Source of the DNA: a virus
IMG/VR virus record: IMGVR_UViG_3300044951_000816
Span: 1-30,374 of that record
Strand: one strand, 5' to 3'
DNA length: 30,374 bases
Within the stretch, counting starts at the first letter, position 1. Every line of letters starts with the position of its first letter. Positions 21,555 through 29,693 of the stretch are shown here, one piece after another. A model generated the notes under the pieces. It searched no databases. It saw only the letters and a list, made by a program, of their open reading frames with translations, and was not told the DNA's origin. The translations under genes and the position numbers were made by a program.

Positions 21555-22324
21555 TTTTTTAAGTTTTTAAAATTAATATTATTTACTACTTTATTCCAAT
21601 CAAATAAATTTTCGCCTTTTATAATTGGCTCGCTAATTACGGAATAATTTTTTACAATTGGTTCCGACATTGCAAGTAATACAAGTTGACTATTTAGATA
21701 TTTGATTTTCATTTCGATTTCGTACAAACGCTCATCGGATCCTTTGCCGTTGCTTAACGCTTTAACCTGTACGTTTAATTCATTTGTTATTTTATTAATG
21801 TAATCCGTTTTATTTTGGCTTTTAATAACATCAATTACGTTCGTTTCTTCGTTGGATCCAAAAGTTACCGCCGAACCCTCAAATAATTTTACTTCGTTTA
21901 TTTGGTGGTAACCTCCACCGTCTAAATTTTTGTCCTCGATAAAATTTACTTTGTCTTTTATATATTGGAATCCAATAGAATGTTCGCGTATAATTCCGTC
22001 CTCGTAATCTTTAAATGCGTCCTCGCCCATTGTTGAACGTCCCAATTGACCGACTGCAAATAATCCTTTAACGTCCTCCTCGAGCCTTAAAAATTTTCCG
22101 ATAGGCTGTTGCCAATCGTGGTGCCTTAAAAAAGCTATTTTTCGATTAGTTATTGAATCGGGGCCACGCTCCAGGATTGACTTCGTAAACGCTCCTTTTG
22201 TGATCACATCGTTATCGCTATCTAGATTGTCGAATATAGACAAGTAAACGGCAACCTCACGCTTTTCGCTGTTTAAATCCTTTATTTCGCTAGCCTGTTT
22301 TGTGCTATATATATTATTTTTCAT
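21551..22324 (-). CDS. HK97-type prohead protease (257 aa)
   Basis: The N-terminal 160 residues match the S78 prohead protease family. AFLRHHDWQQPIGKF carries the active His (H68 or H69) and REHSIGFQYI the Ser (S116), with an N-terminal SEKREVAVYLSIFDNLDSD strand and GAFTKSI helix. The C-terminal 90 residues are helical and may act as scaffold. Overlaps of four bases on each side with portal and capsid genes give the canonical order portal-protease-capsid. It should cut the capsid delta domain during maturation. Confidence 0.92.
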   Translation of the reverse strand: MKNNIYSTKQASEIKDLNSEKREVAVYLSIFDNLDSDNDVITKGAFTKSILERGPDSITNRKIAFLRHHDWQQPIGKFLRLEEDVKGLFAVGQLGRSTMGEDAFKDYEDGIIREHSIGFQYIKDKVNFIEDKNLDGGGYHQINEVKLFEGSAVTFGSNEETNVIDVIKSQNKTDYINKITNELNVQVKALSNGKGSDERLYEIEMKIKYLNSQLVLLAMSEPIVKNYSVISEPIIKGENLFDWNKVVNNINFKNLKK

Positions 22325-23766
22325 ATTTGCGTATTATTTGGTGTTAAAATTTCGGGTTTTTCTGTAATCATTGTTTCGGCAATTAAGCGTTCGTAACCGT
22401 AGTAATTAACTAAGGTATTAACTCCCGTTTCCCTGCTCATTTGACCCGCTGAAACGGCGCTATTTATTGCTATAATTCCGTTTAATCCTCCGACCGTTCC
22501 CCTCAACTCCGTTTGTGCGTTAATTAATCCCGCTAATTGCGCTTCTTTTGGATCAGGTTTTATTATTTCGACACCAAATTCTTGCGCCACGTATTCAGGT
22601 GTTAAAATTCCGTCCCTAACTAAGATTGAATATCCTTCGGCTTGCGTTTTAATTGCCGTCGCTTTCATTTGTTCGTCGTCCTGTAATATTGGTAAATGGC
22701 TAAAATCTGCCGTTAAATAATAACCCTCCTTATCGAGTCCGAATTGGTGCATTAATGAATCGTACATCGCTTGCGTTTCCGGTATTATAGTATCTTGATA
22801 AACCATTTTAATCGATTCCCTTACATTGTCGTACGTACTACCTTTATCGCTACTAAATATATTTGCGTTCATGCCGTACGTATCTATTATAGCCAATTTG
22901 TCCGCACTTAATTCCTCGAATAGCATTAAATCCTTTGTAGGAAACGACATCGGTTGCCAATTAACTTGCGCCTCCGTAATAATTAATTCGTCTTTTTGTC
23001 GCCTATACCAATCGCGTTGTATCGTGGTTTTTTCTTCAGGCGTCATCGGTATTGCACCCCCTAAATCGTTTTGTTGCGCACTTAAAATTCCAATCGCTCC
23101 GATATTTTCTAATAATACATTCCTTTTGTGATATTGCGCACGTATATTTGATAAAGGGTATTTTAACGTATCAATCCTGGAAACGGGCTTAACAACGTTC
23201 ATGCCGTCATCGGTGGTTAAATAAATCATGTCTATCCATGGAATATTTTCGTCCGTGTTGTCGTCGTATCTAAACGTAAACTTATCTATTAAATCGTCTG
23301 CGTCCATGAAATTCAAACGCTTGCCCGTAGTATGGATTTTAACTTTTGACGCTGGCAACGGTACCATTAAATTTCGCACTCCAAATGAACGTACCGGTGC
23401 GTACGCAAATGAATTACTATATAAAGCGTCCTGAACTGACAAAGAATAAACGACATCGCTCCAACTTTGAATTGCGTTCGGGTGCGCTATAAGATCAAGT
23501 AACCAATGTTCTTCGACTTTATTGCCGTCCTTATCGTATAAACAAGGAATATTCGTAGACATCATGGACGCCCTTTTATTTATTACGGTCCTTAATTCAG
23601 GAATTTCCAAAAATAGCCTCCAACTATCGGTCGTATCAATCCAAATTGCGTCTTTTTTTCCCCAAATTTGCGATTGGATAGGTAACAATTGGCGCGTTTG
23701 GTCGATATATCTACCCGTTTGATTAAATGTAACTCCAAAAAACCGTTCTAAAAAGTTTATATCCAT
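22321..23766 (-). CDS. Phage portal protein, HK97 type (481 aa)
   Basis: The length and motifs fit the HK97-family portal: LRTVINKRASMMSTNIPCLY near residue 60, LLDLIAHPNAIQSWSDVV (the PN motif) near 90-105, and a helical second half with SADKLAIIDTYGMNANIFSS and the DNVRESIKMVYQDTIIPE segment. The dodecamer is the DNA channel at the capsid vertex. The gene follows the terminase gene after 47 bases, which contain the palindrome gtacgtac. No promoter with correct spacing is found there. Confidence 0.92.
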   Translation of the reverse strand: MDINFLERFFGVTFNQTGRYIDQTRQLLPIQSQIWGKKDAIWIDTTDSWRLFLEIPELRTVINKRASMMSTNIPCLYDKDGNKVEEHWLLDLIAHPNAIQSWSDVVYSLSVQDALYSNSFAYAPVRSFGVRNLMVPLPASKVKIHTTGKRLNFMDADDLIDKFTFRYDDNTDENIPWIDMIYLTTDDGMNVVKPVSRIDTLKYPLSNIRAQYHKRNVLLENIGAIGILSAQQNDLGGAIPMTPEEKTTIQRDWYRRQKDELIITEAQVNWQPMSFPTKDLMLFEELSADKLAIIDTYGMNANIFSSDKGSTYDNVRESIKMVYQDTIIPETQAMYDSLMHQFGLDKEGYYLTADFSHLPILQDDEQMKATAIKTQAEGYSILVRDGILTPEYVAQEFGVEIIKPDPKEAQLAGLINAQTELRGTVGGLNGIIAINSAVSAGQMSRETGVNTLVNYYGYERLIAETMITEKPEILTPNNTQI

Positions 23767-23813
23767 ACCAAATTTTTATTAAATACAAAAGTACGTACAA
23801 ATTTTTTGATTAT

Positions 23814-25178
23814 TTACAAAATATTTTTAAACATGGATTGAATAAATATCGATAATCCTGCTAAACAGTCCGGGGCGTCGTCATTTTTATTGCGTCCCTC
23901 CTTTGAATAACTAACTAAATTTTCAATAAACAAATGATTTTCGGGTGCTTCAGTTTTGACAAAAATAATTTTATTTTGGATCCAGGACGAATTCATTATT
24001 ATTCGCGTTTCTTTGTTTGTGGTGTTATGAACTTGTAAAATTCTAGTCGTTGGTGTTAACTTTTGCAATTGACGACTAAACATTGCACCCATTGAATTCG
24101 ACTCGACTCGACAATATGCCGTATTATGCTCGTTTAATTTTCCTGCACATTTTGGTAACGTTGTGTCCGTGTTTTCCCTGCTAAATACGTAATCGACTAA
24201 ATACAATTGTTTGTTGATCAAAGCGCAAACGGCTAACGCTGTAAAATCTTTACCCTGGTCCGCGACATCAATATACGCTAACGTACCGTCGATTGTATTA
24301 TTTGCTTTTATCTCGTTAAAATCCTGCTGAGTAATAAAATTTAAATTGTCAAATAAACGCCCCTGAATATCGACCGGGCTTTGTTGGTATTCCGCCATCC
24401 AAATATCCGGGTTCGTTCGTTTTTTTTTCTCCAAATATTCATCTGTCGTCATCACATTTTCGCAAAACGATTCCATTTTATCAGTTAAGGCGCTTACTAT
24501 TATAGATTTTTCATAAATTCCCTGCTCAATATTCACTCCGATAACGTCTTTTAAACTCCAACGGGTGCCAATATCAATACGGGCGCAACCACTTTCAAAG
24601 CGTGAGTCGTGAGTCGATTGCTTCCATTGTAAAATACGGTCGTTTACGGTGTCGCTCAAAGCGTCCTCGAGCCCCCTGTAAAGATCATCGGTAATCGCAA
24701 CTTTCGTTGCACCAAAACCAATAATCGTACCGCCAACTCCTGCGCCAAAATATCCAACTTGCTTCGAATAGTTAGTATTCCACCCTTGTAAATTTGCTTT
24801 ATCGTCGCTCAATCTAACATTTGGAAATACAACCTTAAATTTATCGCTTTTAACTATCGTACGGACGTCGTAACTAAATTTAATATATAAGGTAGCGGTA
24901 CACGTGTTACGCATTACTGAGTCGCTTGGATTGCGTCCTAACGTCCACGCACAAAATAAGCTAGTGATATACGATTTTCCTGCTCGTGGTGGCATGGATA
25001 CCGACAACGATTTTATTTTACCCTCCTCAACTTGCTGAAACGCTTCCGCAATTTCCTGTAAAAATTTTCTATTGGTAAAAAAATCAAAATCGATATACAA
25101 ACAAAACGCCCAAAATTCTCGACGACATAGCTCGATTTGTAGCGCTTTTTTAAGTTCGTTTTTTTGATCATTATTCAT
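23814..25178 (-). CDS. terL: Terminase large subunit (454 aa)
   Basis: The ATPase domain has SMPPRAGKS (Walker A, K68) and VAITDD (Walker B, near 160-165) after a GTIIGFGATK segment. The nuclease domain starts with LAYIDVADQGKDFTALAV, whose first Asp is the metal ligand of an RNase H-like fold, and ends with NDDAPDCLAGL. The size fits TerL (about 450-550). It overlaps the DUF5681 gene by eight bases. It drives DNA into the prohead and cuts the concatemer. Confidence 0.95.
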   Translation of the reverse strand: MNNDQKNELKKALQIELCRREFWAFCLYIDFDFFTNRKFLQEIAEAFQQVEEGKIKSLSVSMPPRAGKSYITSLFCAWTLGRNPSDSVMRNTCTATLYIKFSYDVRTIVKSDKFKVVFPNVRLSDDKANLQGWNTNYSKQVGYFGAGVGGTIIGFGATKVAITDDLYRGLEDALSDTVNDRILQWKQSTHDSRFESGCARIDIGTRWSLKDVIGVNIEQGIYEKSIIVSALTDKMESFCENVMTTDEYLEKKKRTNPDIWMAEYQQSPVDIQGRLFDNLNFITQQDFNEIKANNTIDGTLAYIDVADQGKDFTALAVCALINKQLYLVDYVFSRENTDTTLPKCAGKLNEHNTAYCRVESNSMGAMFSRQLQKLTPTTRILQVHNTTNKETRIIMNSSWIQNKIIFVKTEAPENHLFIENLVSYSKEGRNKNDDAPDCLAGLSIFIQSMFKNIL

Positions 25179-25518
25179 TAGATAAAAAGGCTTTTATTTC
25201 CTCCGTCGTTAATTCGCTTAGATCAACTGTCGTTTGTTGCTGTTCAATTTGCTGAACGGGTGCGCCGTAACCTGAATCCATTAACGCTTTGTATGCGTTT
25301 ACGTCTCCGTCCCTGGCTTTTTTGATTAACGCCAACGTCATTAAATCTTCTTGCGACATCGTTTCGTTTTGCCCTGTAATTGGGTTTTTTGAATTTTGGT
25401 TAACTTCTAACCATTGCCGGGCGATTGTGCTTCGGTTTTTAGATCCTTTTGGGCGTCCGTTTGGGTTACCGCTCTCGCCTTTATCCCAATTTGGTTTTAA
25501 ATTATTTTCTTTTGGCAT
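25171..25518 (-). CDS. DUF5681 protein, probable small terminase subunit (115 aa)
   Basis: The N-terminus GESGNPNGRPKGSKNRST is the hallmark of DUF5681, with an AT-hook-like GRP core that should contact the DNA minor groove. A helical middle (EDLMTLALIKKARDGDVNAY, then KALMDSGYGAP) follows, and an acidic tail ends the protein. Its overlap with the large terminase gene fits the small subunit that recognises phage DNA. The family has no proven role in general, so the terminase function is inferred from order. Confidence 0.8.
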   Translation of the reverse strand: MPKENNLKPNWDKGESGNPNGRPKGSKNRSTIARQWLEVNQNSKNPITGQNETMSQEDLMTLALIKKARDGDVNAYKALMDSGYGAPVQQIEQQQTTVDLSELTTEEIKAFLSNE

Positions 25519-25538
25519 TATCGGTGTTTTTTCGGTGT

Positions 25539-26441
25539 TTATTTAAACTTTCTTTGATTAGTAAATTTAATATCCTCGGCGTATGTATTCCAGGCTAAAT
25601 TCGAAACGTTATCGGTCTTAATTAGTTTAGGATATAAATAACGGCTTTTTATGTGGTGGTGTAATCGTCCTCCGTTTTTTTCTTGTTTTTCTGCATGAAT
25701 AGCGGACGGAAATTGAATAACGCAAACAAGTGATTTGTTTAATAATTTACACTCGTTGTAAAGATCAGTTAATCCGCCTTTTGCCTTTGCCGATGGCGTT
25801 TGTTTTAAAAATAATCCGTCCCCTAACGAACCCATAAATAAACCCTCATTCATTATACCGACAAATTGACTCGTGTCGTTGTCCTGAACTCCTTTTTCGC
25901 CTCTATAAATAAAATTCGTGTTAATAAAAGTCGTATTCATTACTTTATTTCGTAAAAGTTTTTTATTCGTTCCTCCTATTGCGTCCCCTGTTTGACTTAT
26001 TCCGAAAATTCCTAATTGCTGCCGTAACATGAATTCCTTAATACCTTCGAATACGTTAAAAATATCTTCGAAATTTGCTAGTCTTCTATATTTACCCATG
26101 TATTTAATTTCGTAGGCGTTTGTGTCGTCGTCCTGGACGATATAAAAATCTATATTTAAACTTTTGGCAATATCGTAAAACATATTTCTCGCCTGTCCCG
26201 CACTTCTCCGTGATACGCTAGGTCGGTGGACGTAATCAAATTTTTGTCTCGCTTCATTCATGTTAAAAATATGCAAGTTAAAACCTTTTTTATTTGATTC
26301 GTTTTTATATAGATCAATATCGTCCGTTTCATCGTCGATAAATACATGAATATTTTTATTTTCCCAACCGATTTTTAAAAAATAATTTACAGTCTTTAAA
26401 TTGTCCGACCTGTGATATGACGGAATAAAAATATCAATCAT
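25539..26441 (-). CDS. TET-associated/GREB1-type glycosyltransferase, putative DNA modification enzyme
   Basis: The protein has a GT-A-like start (MIDIFIPSYHRSDNLKTV) with the strand-helix of a nucleotide-sugar fold. It carries a metal-binding acidic motif IVQDDDTNAY (D104-D106), a helix with SAGQARNMFYDIA, and later GISQTGDAIGGTN and GVQDNDTSQF. I recognise this as the TAGT type of glycosyltransferase, described in phages alongside base-modification enzymes. It overlaps the ParB-like gene by eight bases. The likely substrate is a hydroxylated or otherwise modified base in phage DNA, but no base hydroxylase is visible in the window, so the acceptor is unknown. Confidence 0.65.
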   Translation of the reverse strand: MIDIFIPSYHRSDNLKTVNYFLKIGWENKNIHVFIDDETDDIDLYKNESNKKGFNLHIFNMNEARQKFDYVHRPSVSRRSAGQARNMFYDIAKSLNIDFYIVQDDDTNAYEIKYMGKYRRLANFEDIFNVFEGIKEFMLRQQLGIFGISQTGDAIGGTNKKLLRNKVMNTTFINTNFIYRGEKGVQDNDTSQFVGIMNEGLFMGSLGDGLFLKQTPSAKAKGGLTDLYNECKLLNKSLVCVIQFPSAIHAEKQEKNGGRLHHHIKSRYLYPKLIKTDNVSNLAWNTYAEDIKFTNQRKFK

Positions 26442-27156
26442 TCCAACCGTTTATTAAATTGTGAACTCGTAATAAATCGTCTTCGATAAATCCATTAATT
26501 CCGTTATCGCACAAAACTAATCTTAAACGTTCAATTACATTTTTCTCGTCTTCGTTTGCGTTAAAAAAATAATAATTTGCTACATTTTCAAAATCAATTT
26601 TAATAAATCTATACGCAAATAAAGTAAGTATATTTTTTTGTTCTTCGTTTAGTTTACTATCGTTTATTAATTTTATTTTTTGATTAAATTTTGTTAAATC
26701 TAAGCAATCAATTAATGTAATATTTGGTTTTTCTTCAGGAATATAATATACGTCTTCGAACTGTACATTTGATAAATCTTCCGTTGCTGAATTAACGGGT
26801 AAATCTAAACCCCATTCGTCCAATTTATCCGTGTTCCATTCATTCGCTAATAGATCCCAATCCCATTCGCCAAAACCGACATTATCTTTTACGATAAATT
26901 CGTCCTTTTGATCCTCGGTTAATTCCGCAGCCTGGACGATAAAAATTTCTTTTAATCCAACTTCAATACACGCCTTTAAACGCATATTTCCACCCAATAC
27001 GATATTATTCTCGTCTACTACTATCGGCCTTAATTCCAACATCTGCGGAAACTCCTTAATTGATTTTACCAACTTTTTAAACTTATCGTTTTTTATTAAA
27101 CGTGGGTTTTTTGGGTTTGTTTTAATCTCGGATATCTTTACTTTTTTAACTTGCAT
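26434..27156 (-). CDS. ParB/sulfiredoxin-fold protein with phage-type C-terminal domain (240 aa)
   Basis: Residues 1-120 are a ParB N-terminal-like domain: ISEIKTNPKNPRLIKND, then RPIVVDENNIVLGGNMRL, where G55-G56-x-x-R59 is the ParB box, and a DNVGFGEWDWDLLANEW helix. This type is usually fused to a DNA methylase, but here no methylase follows. The C-terminal 110 residues (KNILTLFAYRFIKIDFENVA, NYYFFNANEDEKNVIERLRL) resemble a domain seen in phage ParB-type modification proteins (YYAxAxxExQxLME pattern). It partners the glycosyltransferase. It may bind DNA or NTP. Confidence 0.7.
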   Translation of the reverse strand: MQVKKVKISEIKTNPKNPRLIKNDKFKKLVKSIKEFPQMLELRPIVVDENNIVLGGNMRLKACIEVGLKEIFIVQAAELTEDQKDEFIVKDNVGFGEWDWDLLANEWNTDKLDEWGLDLPVNSATEDLSNVQFEDVYYIPEEKPNITLIDCLDLTKFNQKIKLINDSKLNEEQKNILTLFAYRFIKIDFENVANYYFFNANEDEKNVIERLRLVLCDNGINGFIEDDLLRVHNLINGWND

Positions 27157-27400
27157 AAAATAAATATTGAATTATTTTGATAATTAAATAAATTATCGTA
27201 AAGGTAATAACTCGAATAAACGAATTAACAACGCCTGTCGTAGTTTCAAACCACCTTTTGAGCGTTATAGTATCCAACCAAAAAAAAGCGGTTAAAATCA
27301 ATCTATCCGCGAAATAAACGCAAGTAAATAACGGGAGGAGTAAAACCCCAACCGTTATTTTTAATACTTGTATAATTTTAATTTTTGTTAATGCTTTCAT
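27146..27400 (-). CDS. Small membrane protein (84 aa)
   Basis: Two membrane segments are evident: ITVGVLLLPLFTCVYFADRL, probably with a following hydrophobic TAFFW, and FIRVITFTIIYLIIKIIQYL near the C-terminus. Between them lies a basic stretch (LKRWFETTTG). The gene overlaps the ParB-like gene by 11 bases and precedes it in the same transcript. A role in superinfection exclusion or membrane association would fit a phage, but nothing in the sequence decides this. Confidence 0.65.
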   Translation of the reverse strand: MKALTKIKIIQVLKITVGVLLLPLFTCVYFADRLILTAFFWLDTITLKRWFETTTGVVNSFIRVITFTIIYLIIKIIQYLFYAS

Positions 27401-27415
27401 TTTTCAAAAGTACGT

Positions 27416-27817
27416 TTAATTTTCAATTTTTGTAAATTCTTTAAATTTATCTTTGGAAACGTAAACTAAAAACTCAACGTCGTTTGTGGATCCTGGACGT
27501 TCAACCCTACCGCTTTTTTTTACCTCGCCTGCTATATCGTCCGTTTTTATATAAACTAATTTATCTAAATATTGCATGAATAAATACGTCGGTAAAATTT
27601 TGTTCGCCTCCTGTAATTTGACTAGCTTAATACAACTTATAATCATTCTTTGATACGCTTCGTAATTACTATTGTATTTTTTAATTTCAATAAACGCTTT
27701 TCCTGTAATCTCGTAATCTAGTCCGAACCTGTCTAATTTTTTAAATTCGTTTTTTCCTGCGATTTTTTTGATTATTTCAAGTTCGTTTAATAAATCGTTT
27801 TGAGTTTCAAAGATCAT
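27416..27817 (-). CDS. Possible PD-(D/E)XK-fold protein (133 aa)
   Basis: The N-terminal half reads KKLDRFGLDYEITGKAFIEI, then KKYNSNY. D34, E44 and K46 (FIEIK) fall in the order D-x10-E-x-K typical of this nuclease superfamily, which phages of Bacteroidota carry as short stand-alone proteins. The rest has a helix (AYQRMIISCIKLVKLQEAN) and a beta C-terminus. It could act in recombination or in processing. I am only moderately sure, as the motif is short and the fold not checked. Confidence 0.5.
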   Translation of the reverse strand: MIFETQNDLLNELEIIKKIAGKNEFKKLDRFGLDYEITGKAFIEIKKYNSNYEAYQRMIISCIKLVKLQEANKILPTYLFMQYLDKLVYIKTDDIAGEVKKSGRVERPGSTNDVEFLVYVSKDKFKEFTKIEN

Positions 27818-28026
27818 TTGTTTTCGTTTAAAAATTTACCTATTTTTTCTAGCGTTTTCGAGTGTAATCCTTTTTCGGAATTTGTGTATAAATACAACCA
27901 TAATTGGTTTTGGTGAACGCCTGAACGAACCGCAAACATATTTAACGTTATTCCTTTTTTATCCATGAACGCTAAAATTAATTTTCTAGTTTCAACGTTT
28001 ATATTTTGTAAATCCTGGGCTTTCAT
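27814..28026 (-). CDS. Small HTH-like DNA-binding protein (70 aa)
   Basis: The start is placed at ATG 28026 (MKAQDLQNINVETRK), one base after the stop of the upstream gene. A longer reading from 28053 would add nine residues within that gene. The segment ILAFMDKKGITLNMFAVRSG followed by VHQNQLWLYL has the lengths of a helix-turn-helix of the Cro/XRE type (a helix, a turn around Gly, then a recognition helix), and SKTLEKIGKFLNE ends it. It may regulate or bind phage DNA. It overlaps the next gene by four bases. Confidence 0.65.
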   Translation of the reverse strand: MKAQDLQNINVETRKLILAFMDKKGITLNMFAVRSGVHQNQLWLYLYTNSEKGLHSKTLEKIGKFLNENK

Positions 28027-28027
28027 A

Positions 28028-28387
28028 TTAAAAAGGTAAATCGTCGTTGTCAAAATTACTTTCGTGAATTATCGTTTCCTTTAACGCTTCACGACCTTTA
28101 TTTTCAACCTCACTTTGAACCGCGTTAATTTGCCAACCCTCTATCGTGTTAAAATACTTTATTTCACCCGTTGGCGATTCCCATTTTCTACCGCGTAAAT
28201 TAATACTAACCTCAACTATTTCGCCAACATTATTTTCGGTTAATAGCCCTGTTTTATCCTGCGTTAATTGGATTGTAATATACTGCGGATATTTATCGTC
28301 CGTTAATAAAACTACGTCTTTTGATTTGAATTTTTCGCTAACTACTTTTAGCGCTCCAACAAAGTGAATTTTTCCCGTTACTTTCAT
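28028..28387 (-). CDS. DUF3127-type OB-fold protein with SSB-like tail (119 aa)
   Basis: The sequence MKVTGKIHFVGALKVVSEKFKSKD, with QYITIQLTQDKTGLLTE and GEIVEVSINLRGRKWESP, fits the DUF3127 family, which is common in Bacteroidota and looks like an OB fold. The C-terminus is acidic and ends DNDDLPF, as the tips of SSB proteins (D-D-x-P-F) that bind partner enzymes. With ERF and exonuclease genes beside it, it probably coats single-stranded DNA or binds host SSB partners. The start is coupled by ATGA to the 35-residue gene upstream. Confidence 0.8.
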   Translation of the reverse strand: MKVTGKIHFVGALKVVSEKFKSKDVVLLTDDKYPQYITIQLTQDKTGLLTENNVGEIVEVSINLRGRKWESPTGEIKYFNTIEGWQINAVQSEVENKGREALKETIIHESNFDNDDLPF

Positions 28388-28491
28388 TTTTTTTTGTTTT
28401 TATTAGTTAAATAATCTTGCGCCCAATAGCCGAACGCTAGCCAACCGACAACCATTGCCGGAATCATTAAAATTGTTAAAATTATATTCAT
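28384..28491 (-). CDS. Tiny membrane protein in the recombination operon (35 aa)
   Basis: ATG at 28491 to TGA at 28384-28386. It reads MNIILTILMIPAMVVGWLAF, one hydrophobic helix, then a polar stretch ending NKNKKK. Its ATG overlaps the exonuclease TGA and its TGA overlaps the next ATG, so both ends have the ATGA form used throughout this operon. That is strong evidence that this very short frame is translated. It resembles small single-helix membrane proteins of phage early operons, but no role can be given. Confidence 0.65.
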   Translation of the reverse strand: MNIILTILMIPAMVVGWLAFGYWAQDYLTNKNKKK

Positions 28492-29159
28492 AGCTGTTTA
28501 ATTAATTCATCGTAATATTTGCGACATTCCGTAATTCGTATTTTAATTGCCTCAATTACTTCGTCGTCTTTTGCTATTTTAAACGTTTTTAAGCGCTTTT
28601 CTTTTGGTATATGCCCAAATGTATGTTTTGACTGTACAAATGCGCGTAAATCGCTGTTTTCTTCGATTAAACTCAATTTCCAATGTTCGCGCCTTATTTC
28701 GTCCTCCACTATTTGCAAAGGCGTATCGATTAAACAATAACAAAGTAGCGATTCGGTTTTCCCTGTTAACCACATATAACCGTGCAATTGATAAAAATAA
28801 TCTTTGTTTTTTAATTCAGTATCGAAAAAAGGAAACGTCGTGGCGTCCCAACTTGATTTTACGTCGAGTAAAATTTCTTTCGTGTTAACGTCGGGCGTTC
28901 CTGTAATCCAATCGTTTGTAAAGTGATCTTCGTTTTTATATAAAAATCCCGTCTCCAGGACGTCGTTACAAAGTGCGATTGATAATTCTTCGACCTCGTT
29001 TCCTTTGTCCGTGTAACGGCTCGAAAATTCCTTTCGTATTCCATAAACTTCCGCTATCGCTAATTCCTGTAAATAACTTTTAGTCGTTTGACTTAACGCC
29101 TCCCCTTTTAATTTTGGGGAGGTCATTATTTTGCCGATTGCGCTAGATCTTATTTTCAT
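28488..29159 (-). CDS. YqaJ-like/lambda-type exonuclease (223 aa)
   Basis: The PD-(D/E)XK core is clear. KGNEVEELSIALCN holds E55, ITGTPDV holds D90, LLDVKSSW has D99-x-K101, and YFYQLHGYMWLTG has the Gln-His helix (Q124). The start MKIRSSAIGKIMTSPK with SSAIGKIM is usual for this family. It degrades one strand from DNA ends to give substrate for the ERF annealing protein, whose gene overlaps by four bases (ATGA). The length (223) is near that of lambda exonuclease (226). Confidence 0.9.
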   Translation of the reverse strand: MKIRSSAIGKIMTSPKLKGEALSQTTKSYLQELAIAEVYGIRKEFSSRYTDKGNEVEELSIALCNDVLETGFLYKNEDHFTNDWITGTPDVNTKEILLDVKSSWDATTFPFFDTELKNKDYFYQLHGYMWLTGKTESLLCYCLIDTPLQIVEDEIRREHWKLSLIEENSDLRAFVQSKHTFGHIPKEKRLKTFKIAKDDEVIEAIKIRITECRKYYDELIKQL

Positions 29160-29671
29160 ATCGCAAGTGTTTTTAATTGTTCGTTGGTTAATCCGAAAGT
29201 CGTTGTTAATTCATCAATTGTATAATCGCCTGCCGTTATTGCCTCCAACGCTTTTTTAAATCTGCTATCATTAATCGCAGGTTTTTTCGCCTCAACTTTG
29301 ATTTGTTCGCCACCTGCGTCCGTATCTTTATCGCTAACTATACCCAAAATTGAACTAAGCGCGTAACGTCTTAAATAAGTAATTGCGGACCCTAAAACCT
29401 GGAAATCGTTCATTCCTTTTAACGCTACATTTTGCGGTATTTGTGTTTTACTTTCTATCGTTTCTCCGCTATCAACGTGAAATACGATTGTTATTAATTC
29501 AGTACCGTTAATCAATTGGGTAAATCCTAATCCGTATTTTTTTAATAACGGGTTAATTACTTCAAAAATCTTTGGTAAATCTGCGTAGGTATATCCGTAC
29601 CCTTGCGTTGCTTTGTGAATCGTCGGTACCTCCTGTTGAAATTCCGCTAGGCTTTTAAATAAATGTTTCAT
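29156..29671 (-). CDS. erf: ERF-family single-strand annealing protein (171 aa)
   Basis: The N-terminal 120 residues have the ERF pattern: FKSLAEFQQEVPTIHKATQG, then GYTYADLPKIFEVINPLLKK, YGLGFTQLI, and SAITYLRRYALSSILGI with the conserved YxRRYxL. The C-terminal part has DKDTDAGG, then a linker and a helical end. It anneals complementary strands made by the YqaJ exonuclease and thus allows recombination and circularisation or concatemer formation. The gene is second in the recombination run after the RadC-like gene. Confidence 0.92.
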   Translation of the reverse strand: MKHLFKSLAEFQQEVPTIHKATQGYGYTYADLPKIFEVINPLLKKYGLGFTQLINGTELITIVFHVDSGETIESKTQIPQNVALKGMNDFQVLGSAITYLRRYALSSILGIVSDKDTDAGGEQIKVEAKKPAINDSRFKKALEAITAGDYTIDELTTTFGLTNEQLKTLAI

Positions 29672-29693
29672 TTTATATTGGTTTAATTGGTTA

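Noticed and set aside
23786-23819. TACTTTTG upstream of the portal gene as a promoter
   Set aside because: The nearest TTG is 23 bases away rather than about 19. The similar 10-mer before the gene starting at 27400 also lacks a -33 box at proper distance.
28579-29044. Alternative minus- and plus-strand frames inside the exonuclease gene
   Set aside because: The main frame carries all catalytic motifs of the YqaJ/lambda exonuclease family; the others have none.
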